DNA from: Urbifossiella limnaea
GTDB lineage: Bacteria > Planctomycetota > Planctomycetia > Gemmatales > Gemmataceae
Direction: 5' to 3'
NCBI RefSeq assembly: GCF_007747215.1
Contig: NZ_CP036273.1
Location: 6,060,322-6,124,321, forward strand
DNA: 64,000 nt
The notes below the pieces were generated by a model. It searched no databases. It had not been told where the DNA came from and saw only the letters and a list, made by a program, of their open reading frames with translations. Shown piece after piece: positions 26,366 to 33,821 of this stretch (position 1 is its first letter; every line of letters starts with the position of its first letter). Both the position numbers and the translations under genes were made by a program.

Positions 26366-26926
26366 TCAGTCGCCGTGCGCCCGCCGCAGACGTGGGGACA
26401 GGCGCAGAATCCACTGCACCCGCTCGAACTCGTCCAGCCAGTCCTGCACCACCTGCGCCGCCACCGGGTCCGACTTCGACACCAGCCCCGTGGCGCAGCT
26501 CTCGCCGGCGAGCTGGGCCGCAAGTGCGCGGTAGCGGGCCAGCGTGCGCTCGCCGTAGCGGGCCACCTCGAAGCCGTCTTCGGAGAAGAACACCGCCACC
26601 GGCACGCGGTTGCCGCCGTTCACCTGCAGCGCCTGCTGCACGTCGGCGTGCTCGTCGCGGTCCAGGTAGCGGACCTTCAGTACCGGCGCCGCCTCGGCGA
26701 ACCGGTCGAACGCCGGGCACTGGGCGACGCAGTCGCCGCACCAGGCCCCGGCCAGCACCAGCACGTTCGTCTCGCGCGTGAACCGGCCGAGCAGTTGCTT
26801 TTGGGCGTCGGTCAGCGTGATGGCCGCGTGCGCCGCGGCCCAGCGCGCCCTGTCGGAGGCGCTGCCGTAGGCGTCCAGAAACGCGGGAAGCGGCAGGGCG
26901 TCGGCGAACGACTCGAACAGGTTCAT
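26366..26926 (-). CDS. Thioredoxin-fold protein with CGDC motif
   Basis: 186 residues from ATG 26926. The segment VLVLAGAWCGDCVAQCPAF carries the redox motif CxxC (CGDC), and NGGNRVPVAVFFSEDGFEV holds the cis-proline of a thioredoxin fold. There is no signal peptide, so it is probably cytoplasmic. A GTG at 26950 that overlaps the TGA of the upstream gene is an alternative start, adding eight residues. The extension is Pro/Arg-rich and I think ATG 26926 is more likely. The family resembles thioredoxin-like proteins with WCGDC that may reduce or sense thiols. Partner unknown. Confidence 0.8.
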   Translation of the reverse strand: MNLFESFADALPLPAFLDAYGSASDRARWAAAHAAITLTDAQKQLLGRFTRETNVLVLAGAWCGDCVAQCPAFDRFAEAAPVLKVRYLDRDEHADVQQALQVNGGNRVPVAVFFSEDGFEVARYGERTLARYRALAAQLAGESCATGLVSKSDPVAAQVVQDWLDEFERVQWILRLSPRLRRAHGD

Positions 26927-26946
26927 GGCGGGTTTCCGGGGCGAAG

Positions 26947-29013
26947 TCACTTCTTGTCCTTGTCCTTCTTCGGCTCAGCCTTCTTCGGCTCGGCCTTCTT
27001 CGGCTCCACGATGTCCGCCACGACCGGCGGCGGCGTCACCGCGTAGTCCTTGCCGCCCACCTTCGTCGTCGCCCGGATCACCAGGGGCGCCGGGCCGAGC
27101 GGAACGTCCGCGGCCGTCGTCACCGCCAGGTCGCCCTTCGTGGCCCCCTTCGCCAGCGAGCCCTTCGGCGCGATCGTCACCTTCGCCGGGGCGAACAGCG
27201 GGGCCAGGGCGATGTCGCCGTCGGCCTCCTTCTCGCGCTTCGCCTCGACCAGCAGCTTGCCCCCCTTCCCCTTCTCCAGGCTCGCCGGGTCGAGCTTCAA
27301 CGCCACCGCGAACGGCGCCTTCTCCACCACCGCCACCGCACAGCCGTCCAGGAACTCGTGCGGCGGGTTCGACATGCCGCCGAACGTCGTCTTCACCAGG
27401 TCGGTCAGCTGACCGTACCGCACCACGTCGCCGGCGGTCGCCTTCACGCGGAAGGCCAGCGGCCCCGGCTTCGCCCCGGCCTTCACCAGCAGCGGCACGA
27501 ACGCCTGCGTGGCGCCCGCCGGCAGCGTCACCTTGCCGCTCAGGTCGGGGCCGCCGTCGATGCTCAGTTCCACCGGCCCGGCGTATCCGTTCAGGCGCGC
27601 CACGTTCGTCACCGCGACCGCCGTGCCGCCGCCGGCGGGGGCTTCGTAGCGGTCCAGCGCCAGCGTCACCGCCACGTCCGGCCCGGCCGGCACCACGGAG
27701 AGGTGGTACACCTCGTTCGGGCCGAACAAGTAGTTCAGGTGCTCGCAGGCGACGACGTAGTCGCCGTCGGCCGGCGGCGTGAACTCGAACCGCGTCGGCA
27801 CCGCGGCCGGGTTGCTCTTGGCGAGCTCGGCCCCCTTCGCGTCGAGCACCCGCACCAGCACCTCGGTCGGGGCATTCACCTCGTACGTGAGCGCGGCGAT
27901 CACCAGCTTCTGCCCCTTCTTCCCGGCGATCTTGAAGTGGTCCGTGTCGCCCTTGCTGCCGAACTTCGCCGACACGCCGCCCGGCACCGGCAGCGGGTTG
28001 GCCTTCGCCGGCTCGTTGTTCGGCTCCGCCTCCACGCCCTCCGGATTGCGGCTGACCATCACCGGCACCGGCCAGCCGCTCGGGCCGCCGGCGCGCTTCG
28101 GCGCCGCGTTCACGCCCGCGGCGGTCATCGGCACCTTCAGCGTCACGGGCGGCAGGTCCTCGGTGCCGGGGCCGGCGAAGCCGACCTTCGCGTCCTTGCC
28201 GCGCTCCACGGCCAGCGGGAACGCCGTCGTGGCGCCGGGGAAGTCGCCGATGCGGAGGCGGTAGAAGAAGTCGGCGCCGCCGCGGTACGTCGTGTCGCGG
28301 ACCTCGACGAGCACCTCGCCGGCGGCCGGGAACGTGTGCGTCAGCCGGGCGTCGGCCTGGAGGCCGGGCGTGTCGTCGGCGTACTTGTCGATCAGCTCGC
28401 GCTTCGTGGCCCCGTCGTGCAGCACGACGATGGGGTCGAGAGGCGAGCCGATGCGGCGGGCCAGCACCTCGAACGTCAGCCGCTGGCCGGCGCTCACCTT
28501 CAGCTTGAAGAAGTCGGAAACCTCCGCGTCGGTGCGGCCGAGCACGACGCACGGGGCGGTCACCGGCTGGGCCGTGTCCTTACTGCGGTTCGCGTCGGTC
28601 TCGGCGACCGCCGGCAGGTCGTCCACCACGAACGGCCGCAGGTTGGAGACGCCGTGCTTCGTGGCCGCCCGCAGGCCGTACAGCCCGACCGCGGCGTCGG
28701 CCGGCAGCGTCACCTTCACCTTCACCTTGCCGGCGTCGGCCTTCGCGTCGGGAACGACCTCGGCCTTCGCGCCGGGGCAGGAAATGCTGACGCCGGTGGC
28801 GTCGGCAAGGTTGCCGCCGGGGAGGGTGAGTTCGGCCGTGTCGCCGGGCTTGGCGCCGAGGTTGGCGGCGCTCGTCAGGCTCGGCGCCTGCGGGGCGGGC
28901 GGCACGACGAGCGGTTTCGGCTGGCCGGTCGCGGTGGGGTTGCCCCCGAAGACGACGAGGAGCCCGAACCCGGTGGCGAAGGCGGCGAACGCCCAAACGG
29001 GGCGGCGGGACAT
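26947..29013 (-). CDS. Exported protein with pre-peptidase (PPC) domains
   Basis: 688 residues from ATG 29013. An N-terminal hydrophobic segment (VWAFAAFATGFGLLVVFGG) acts as signal or anchor. A TIG/Ig-like domain (about 60-135) is followed by a pre-peptidase C-terminal-type domain (about 150-270: DFFKLKVSAGQRLTFEVLA, then ADARLTHTFPAAGEVLVEV) and a second one (about 340-430: DHFKIAGKKGQKLVIAALTY). The C-terminal tail is a Lys/Glu/Pro-rich repeat (PKKAEPKK). No protease catalytic residues are seen. Such proteins are common in planctomycetes with no known function. The longer upstream open frame to 29115 is rejected because it encodes Arg/Pro-rich sequence before the signal. Confidence 0.7.
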   Translation of the reverse strand: MSRRPVWAFAAFATGFGLLVVFGGNPTATGQPKPLVVPPAPQAPSLTSAANLGAKPGDTAELTLPGGNLADATGVSISCPGAKAEVVPDAKADAGKVKVKVTLPADAAVGLYGLRAATKHGVSNLRPFVVDDLPAVAETDANRSKDTAQPVTAPCVVLGRTDAEVSDFFKLKVSAGQRLTFEVLARRIGSPLDPIVVLHDGATKRELIDKYADDTPGLQADARLTHTFPAAGEVLVEVRDTTYRGGADFFYRLRIGDFPGATTAFPLAVERGKDAKVGFAGPGTEDLPPVTLKVPMTAAGVNAAPKRAGGPSGWPVPVMVSRNPEGVEAEPNNEPAKANPLPVPGGVSAKFGSKGDTDHFKIAGKKGQKLVIAALTYEVNAPTEVLVRVLDAKGAELAKSNPAAVPTRFEFTPPADGDYVVACEHLNYLFGPNEVYHLSVVPAGPDVAVTLALDRYEAPAGGGTAVAVTNVARLNGYAGPVELSIDGGPDLSGKVTLPAGATQAFVPLLVKAGAKPGPLAFRVKATAGDVVRYGQLTDLVKTTFGGMSNPPHEFLDGCAVAVVEKAPFAVALKLDPASLEKGKGGKLLVEAKREKEADGDIALAPLFAPAKVTIAPKGSLAKGATKGDLAVTTAADVPLGPAPLVIRATTKVGGKDYAVTPPPVVADIVEPKKAEPKKAEPKKDKDKK

Positions 29014-29144
29014 GGCGGACCTCGGGAGAAGCGTGAACCGGCGGGATGCGGCGATGATACCGCGGCACCGGCCCGGAGGCGAGGGGTAGCGTACTCCGGT
29101 TCCTCGGGGTAGCATCGGGGGTGCCCCCGTCCCCCGGGCCTGCC

Positions 29145-31478
29145 ATGCTCCGCCTCCTGCCGCTGCTCGCGCTCGTGTCCGCCGAGCCGCCCGCGCTGCC
29201 GCCGGCCAGCGCCGCGAAGGTCGATTTCGACCGCGACGTGCGGCCGATCCTGGCGGCGCACTGCGTCGGCTGTCACGGCCCCGACAAGCAGAAGGGCGGC
29301 TTCCGCCTCGACGACCGCAAGAGCCTGTTGGATGGCGGCAACGGCGGCGCCGCGGTCGTGGTCGGCAAGAGCGCCGAGAGCCGGCTGATTCACGCCGTCG
29401 CGGGGGTGGGTGCGGACGCGAAGATGCCGCCGGGGAAGAACGCGCCGCTGACCGCGGCGCAGGTCGGCGTCCTGCGGGCGTGGATCGACGGCGGCGCGCC
29501 GTGGGCCGGCGGCGCGGTGGCGGCGCAGGCGTCCGGCCCCCCGCGCCCGACGCACTGGGCGTTCGTCCGCCCGACCCGGCCGGCCGTGCCGGGGATCGCG
29601 CCGAACCCGATCGACGCCTTCATTCTCGCGCGGCTGCGGCGGGACGGGCTGACGCCGAACCCCGAAGCCGACCGCGCCACGTTGCTGCGCCGCGTCACGT
29701 TTGACCTCACCGGCCTGCCGCCGACGCCCGACGAGCTCGCCGCCTTCCTCGCAGACGCCACGCCGGAAGCGTACCTGACCGTCGTGAACCGCCTCCTGGC
29801 GTCACCGCACTTCGGCGAGCGCTGGGGCCGGCACTGGCTCGACCTCGCCCGCTACGCCGACAGTGACGGCTACGAGAAGGACACCGGCCGGCCCTTCGCG
29901 TGGCGTTACCGCGACTACGTCATCCGGGCGTTCAACGCCGACCTGCCCTACGACCGCTTCACCGTGGAGCAGCTGGCCGGCGACCTGCTGCCGGCCCCGA
30001 CGCAGGAGCAGCGGATCGCCACCGGCTTCCACCGGAACACGCTGACGAACAAGGAGGGCGGGGCCGACCCGGAGGAGTTCCGCGTCGCCGCGTGCGTGGA
30101 CCGCGTGAACACGACCGCGACCGTGTGGCTCGGCCTCACCGTCGGCTGCGCCCAGTGCCACGACCACAAGTACGACGCGATCAGCCAGCGCGAGTTCTAC
30201 CAGCTGCTGGCGTTCTTCAACTCGGACCGCGAGGCCGACATCCCCGCCCCGCTCCCCGGCGAGGAGGAGACGCTGAAGCCTCGCCGCGCGGCGTTCGACG
30301 CCGAAGCTGCGAAGCTGACGGCGGCCGTGGCCGAGGGCAAGGCGAAGAACCTCCCCGCGGCCGAGCTGGCGAAGCGGCAGAAGGCGGCGGCCGACCACGC
30401 CAAGAAGGCGCCGGCCCCGACGCCGGCGATGACGCTCGCCCTCGGCCCGCCGCGGCCGACGCACGTGATGATCCGCGGCGACTTCTTGCGGAAGGGCGTG
30501 CGCGTCGAGCCGGGGCACTTGTCGGCGGTCGGCGGCGGCGCGGGCGCGACGCGGCTCGACCTGGCGCGGTGGCTCGTGGCCGCGGAGAACCCGCTGACGG
30601 CCCGCGTGGCGGTGAACTGGGTGTGGGGCAAGCTGTTCGGCCGCGGGTTGGTCGGCACTCCCGAGGACTTCGGCGTTCAAGGCGAGCGGCCGACGCACCC
30701 CGAATTGCTCGACTGGCTGGCGTGCGAATTCGTGGCGCCCGCGAAGGGCGAGGCGTGGTCCCTCAAGGCGCTGATTCGCACGGTCGTGCTGAGCGCCGCC
30801 TACAAGCGCTCCGCGGCGGTGACGCCGGAGCTGGCCGCCCGCGACCCGCTGAACCGCCTCCTGGCGCGGCAGTCGCGGCTGCGCCTCGAGGCGGAGCTCG
30901 TGCGCGACAACGCCCTCGCCGTGAGCGGCCTGCTGACGCGAACGGTCGGCGGGCCGTCGGTGCGGCCGCCGCAGCCGGCCGGCATCTCGGAGCTGACCTA
31001 CGCCAACTCCGCCCGCTGGGTCGAGAGCACCGGCCCCGACCGCTACCGCCGCGGGCTGTACACGTGGTACCAGCGCACGAGCCCGTACCCGCAGCTGACG
31101 ACGTTCGACGCCGCCGACGGGGCCGTCTGCACCGTGAAGCGCGAGCGCTCGAACACGCCGCTGCAGGCGCTGACGGTGCTCAACGACCCGGTGTTCGTGG
31201 AGGCGGCGCAGGCGTTCGGGAAGCGCATCCTGACGGAGACGCCGGGCCGGAGCGACGCCGAGCGGGTGACGCACGCGGTGCGGCTGGCGCTGGGCCGCGC
31301 GCCGACCGACGCCGAACGCACGCGGCTGCTGCGGCTGCTGGCCGAGGCGCGGCCGGCGGCCGCGGCGCGGGTGGTGGGCGCGTACCAACCCGCGGGCGTG
31401 CCGCCGGTCGACGCGGCCGCCTGGGTGCTGGTGGCGCGGGCGCTGCTGAACCTCGACGAGTTCGTCACCCGGGGCTGA
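29145..31478 (+). CDS. PSD1/DUF1553 and DUF1549 cytochrome-type protein
   Basis: 777 residues with a signal peptide and PSCyt1 motif CVGCH at residues 40-44. DUF1549 follows with RHWLDLARYADSDGYEKD and a second haem-type motif CAQCHDHKYDA near residue 336. DUF1553 begins near 470 (LDLARWLVAAENPLTARVAV) and ends LLNLDEFVTRG. It lacks the carbohydrate-binding-like insertion of the 9171 gene, hence the shorter length. ATG 29145 is preferred over GTG 29121, which would add eight Pro/Ser residues. No DUF1501 gene lies next to it: the next gene on the + strand encodes a small secreted-type protein. Confidence 0.88.
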   Translation: MLRLLPLLALVSAEPPALPPASAAKVDFDRDVRPILAAHCVGCHGPDKQKGGFRLDDRKSLLDGGNGGAAVVVGKSAESRLIHAVAGVGADAKMPPGKNAPLTAAQVGVLRAWIDGGAPWAGGAVAAQASGPPRPTHWAFVRPTRPAVPGIAPNPIDAFILARLRRDGLTPNPEADRATLLRRVTFDLTGLPPTPDELAAFLADATPEAYLTVVNRLLASPHFGERWGRHWLDLARYADSDGYEKDTGRPFAWRYRDYVIRAFNADLPYDRFTVEQLAGDLLPAPTQEQRIATGFHRNTLTNKEGGADPEEFRVAACVDRVNTTATVWLGLTVGCAQCHDHKYDAISQREFYQLLAFFNSDREADIPAPLPGEEETLKPRRAAFDAEAAKLTAAVAEGKAKNLPAAELAKRQKAAADHAKKAPAPTPAMTLALGPPRPTHVMIRGDFLRKGVRVEPGHLSAVGGGAGATRLDLARWLVAAENPLTARVAVNWVWGKLFGRGLVGTPEDFGVQGERPTHPELLDWLACEFVAPAKGEAWSLKALIRTVVLSAAYKRSAAVTPELAARDPLNRLLARQSRLRLEAELVRDNALAVSGLLTRTVGGPSVRPPQPAGISELTYANSARWVESTGPDRYRRGLYTWYQRTSPYPQLTTFDAADGAVCTVKRERSNTPLQALTVLNDPVFVEAAQAFGKRILTETPGRSDAERVTHAVRLALGRAPTDAERTRLLRLLAEARPAAAARVVGAYQPAGVPPVDAAAWVLVARALLNLDEFVTRG

Positions 31479-31636
31479 CCGCGTCAGCCGGGCCCGGCCG
31501 CCGGCCGAAAAAATTATCGGCCCGCGCCGGATTTCATGTCCGGTATTTCTCCCCAATCTCGATTGACACGTCAGCCCCGGCGGGCGCGGCTCCGCAGGCC
31601 GACGACCGGGTCCCACCCACCGACCCCCCCACTCCC

Positions 31637-32065
31637 ATGCTCTGGCTACGCAGGGCCGCGCGCCCCCGGCCCGTCGTCCGCACCCGCCTGCGGCTCGAAT
31701 GGTTGTCCGACCGCATCACCCCGAGCGGGTACGACACCGACCTCGGCTTCGGCAGCGGCCTCGCCGGCAGTCCGGTCCTCGTCGCCCCGCAAATCGTGGA
31801 TTTCGTCGGCGTCGAGACGGGCCTCGGGTGGTACCGGTTCACCGGCCGCGTCACCAGCTCGGCGACGGTCGGCGGGCTGACGGTTACCTTGGGCGGCATC
31901 CCGGCGCTGGAGGGGAAGACGGCCACGACCCTGGCCGACGGGACGTTCAGCCTCCTGGTGGCCGTGCAGACCAACGGCAACGACTGCGGCACGGCGTCGG
32001 CCCAGACGACAGCCGACGGCCTGGCGTCGAACATCGCCTACTACGAGATCAACCCGAGCTCGTGA
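31637..32065 (+). CDS. Small protein with planctomycete LExLxxR N-terminal motif
   Basis: 142 residues. The N-terminus (RTRLRLEWLSDRITPSG) matches the LExLExRxxPS-type motif found at the start of many large planctomycete extracellular proteins. The rest is a beta-rich domain (RFTGRVTSSATVGGLTVTLG, then TATTLADGTFSLLVAV) resembling a carboxypeptidase-regulatory or Ig-like fold. It has no classical signal peptide: the Arg-rich N-terminus with the motif may be a specialised export or anchoring signal. It lies 158 bases after the PSD1 stop, with no obvious operon link. Confidence 0.68.
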   Translation: MLWLRRAARPRPVVRTRLRLEWLSDRITPSGYDTDLGFGSGLAGSPVLVAPQIVDFVGVETGLGWYRFTGRVTSSATVGGLTVTLGGIPALEGKTATTLADGTFSLLVAVQTNGNDCGTASAQTTADGLASNIAYYEINPSS

Positions 32066-32093
32066 CCCGGCTCACACACCCGAGGTACAACCC

Positions 32094-32327
32094 ATGGCGA
32101 GCGACGGGGCGGCGGTACTGCCGCTGGTGCGGGCGGCGATGGCGCGCGGCGAGGGGCCGCCGGCGGTCCGCGAATGGGTGCGGGCGCAGGGCGAGTCCGC
32201 CCGCAGCCGCTGGACGCGGGCCGACGAAACCCGCGCCCGGGAGCTGGCGGCGAAACTGGCCGGCCGGCTGGCCGCCCACCGCCGGGCCGGCGCCGACACC
32301 TACTGTGCGCCGGCCACCGTCGGCTGA
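32094..32327 (+). CDS. Small hypothetical protein
   Basis: 77 residues, Ala/Arg-rich and mostly helical. It starts 28 bases after the preceding gene with a modest GAGG ribosome-binding-like site about eight bases before the ATG, and stops one base before the end of the convergent DUF1501 gene. I do not recognise it. Such Ala/Arg-rich open frames arise by chance in DNA this GC-rich, so I hold it at low confidence. Confidence 0.35.
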   Translation: MASDGAAVLPLVRAAMARGEGPPAVREWVRAQGESARSRWTRADETRARELAAKLAGRLAAHRRAGADTYCAPATVG

Positions 32328-32328
32328 C

Positions 32329-33723
32329 TCACGCCAGCGCGGCCTCGATCACCTCGCCGGCGTTGTCGGTCAGCCGCTCGTTCCGGCCGTTGTGGCGGAA
32401 CGTCAGCCGCAGGTGGTTCAGCCCGAGCAGGTGCAGGATCGTGGCGTGCACGTCGTGGACGTGCGCCTTCCCCTCGGCCGCGCGGAGGCCGATCGGGTCG
32501 GTCGCGCCGAGCACCGTGCCGCCCTTCACGCCGCCGCCCGCGAGCCACATGCAGAACCCGTGCGGGTTGTGGTCGCGGCCGTTCGTCCCCTCGCTCATCG
32601 GCGTCCGCCCGAACTCGCCGCCCCACACCACCAGCGTGTCCGTCAGCAGCCCGCGCCGCTTGAGGTCCGTCAGCAGGCCCGCGACCGGCCTGTCGCTGGC
32701 GAGCGCGAGCCGCGAGTGGTTCCCTTCCAGGTCGGAGTGACCGTCCCAGCCGTTGGTGTCGCCGCTGTACAGCTGCACGAACCGCACCCCGCGCTCGACC
32801 ATCCGCCGGGCCAGCAGGCAGCGCGTGCCGAACTCCGCCGTCTCCGGCCGGTCCACGCCGTACAGCCGCTTCGTCTCGTCGGTCTCCTTCGACAGGTCCA
32901 CCACCTCGGGGGCGTGGGCCTGCATGCGGAACGCCAGCTCGTAAGCGGCGACGCGGGCGGCGAGCTCCGTGTCGTGCGGCCGGGCGGCGGCGTGGGCGCG
33001 GTTCGCCTCGCCGACGAAGTCGAGGGTGCGCCGCTGCTGCGCGTCTGGGACCGGCGACGTGAGGTGCGCCACCGGCTGCGCCCCGCCGCGGACGAGGGTG
33101 CCCTGGAACGCGGCGGGGAGGTAGCCGTTGCCCCAGGCGGGGGCGCCGCCCTTCGGCCAGCCGCCGGGGTCGGGGAGCACCACGAACGCCGGCATGTTGC
33201 GGTTCTCGGTGCCGAGGCCGTAGCTGGCCCACGCCCCGAGGCTCGGCCGGCCCATCAGGATGGAGCCGGTGTTCATCAGGTACACCGACTCCGGGTGCGT
33301 CACGCTGTCGCCGTGGCAGCCGCGGAGGAGGCAGATGTCGTCCACGCACGCGCCGACGTGCGGGAACCAGTCGGACACCTCGATGCCGCTCTGGCCGTAC
33401 TTCTGGAACGTGCGCCGGGAGGCGAGGAGGCGGTTGCGATCGACGCCGCGGCGCGTCTTGACGGGGCCGTAGCTGGCCGGCAGCGGCTGGCCGTGGAGGC
33501 GCGTGAGTTCGGGCTTGGGGTCGAATGTGTCGACGTGGCTCGGCCCGCCGGACATGAACAGGAAGATGACGCGCTTGGCCGTGGGCTCGTGGTGCGGCCG
33601 CTTCGGCGCGAGCGGGTCGGGGGCGTCGGCGGCCGCGTCGTCGGCGAGCATCGCGGCGAGGGCCAGGGCGCCGAAGCCGCCGCCGGCGGATCGCAGCATG
33701 TCGCGGCGGGAGAGCGGGGGCAT
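32329..33723 (-). CDS. DUF1501 family protein, Tat-exported
   Basis: 464 residues from ATG 33723. The N-terminus has SRRDMLRSAGGGFGALALAAM, a Tat-type signal. Conserved blocks are SHVDTFDPKP near residue 60, [27 protein letters not shown] and GRDHNPHGFCMWLAGGG. It is the partner of the DUF1549/DUF1553 gene upstream on the same strand (33822-35882), with a 23-bp perfect hairpin between them. The conserved DGH/HxxHP-type residues suggest a metal site as in the alkaline phosphatase-like group, but activity is unproven. Confidence 0.9.
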   Translation of the reverse strand: MPPLSRRDMLRSAGGGFGALALAAMLADDAAADAPDPLAPKRPHHEPTAKRVIFLFMSGGPSHVDTFDPKPELTRLHGQPLPASYGPVKTRRGVDRNRLLASRRTFQKYGQSGIEVSDWFPHVGACVDDICLLRGCHGDSVTHPESVYLMNTGSILMGRPSLGAWASYGLGTENRNMPAFVVLPDPGGWPKGGAPAWGNGYLPAAFQGTLVRGGAQPVAHLTSPVPDAQQRRTLDFVGEANRAHAAARPHDTELAARVAAYELAFRMQAHAPEVVDLSKETDETKRLYGVDRPETAEFGTRCLLARRMVERGVRFVQLYSGDTNGWDGHSDLEGNHSRLALASDRPVAGLLTDLKRRGLLTDTLVVWGGEFGRTPMSEGTNGRDHNPHGFCMWLAGGGVKGGTVLGATDPIGLRAAEGKAHVHDVHATILHLLGLNHLRLTFRHNGRNERLTDNAGEVIEAALA

Positions 33724-33748
33724 CGGAAGGCCTTTCGGCGTCGGTTCA

Positions 33749-33816
33749 GCGTTAGGCCGGGGCGCAAGCCCAGTTGGGGTTGCGAAACCAACGGGGCTTG
33801 CGCCCCGGCCTAACGC
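33749..33816. repeat. Perfect 23-bp inverted repeat inside a PSD1/DUF1501 pair
   Basis: Arms 33749-33771 and 33794-33816 are perfectly complementary. The loop can pair further (GTTGG/CCAAC). It lies between the DUF1549/DUF1553 stop (33822) and the DUF1501 start (33723), both on the - strand. Confidence 0.85.
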
Positions 33817-33821
33817 CGACT

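Noticed and set aside
26947-29013. Serine protease, as PPC-domain proteins are often labelled.
   Set aside because: No catalytic triad or protease domain is visible. Only Ig-like and PPC-type domains are present.
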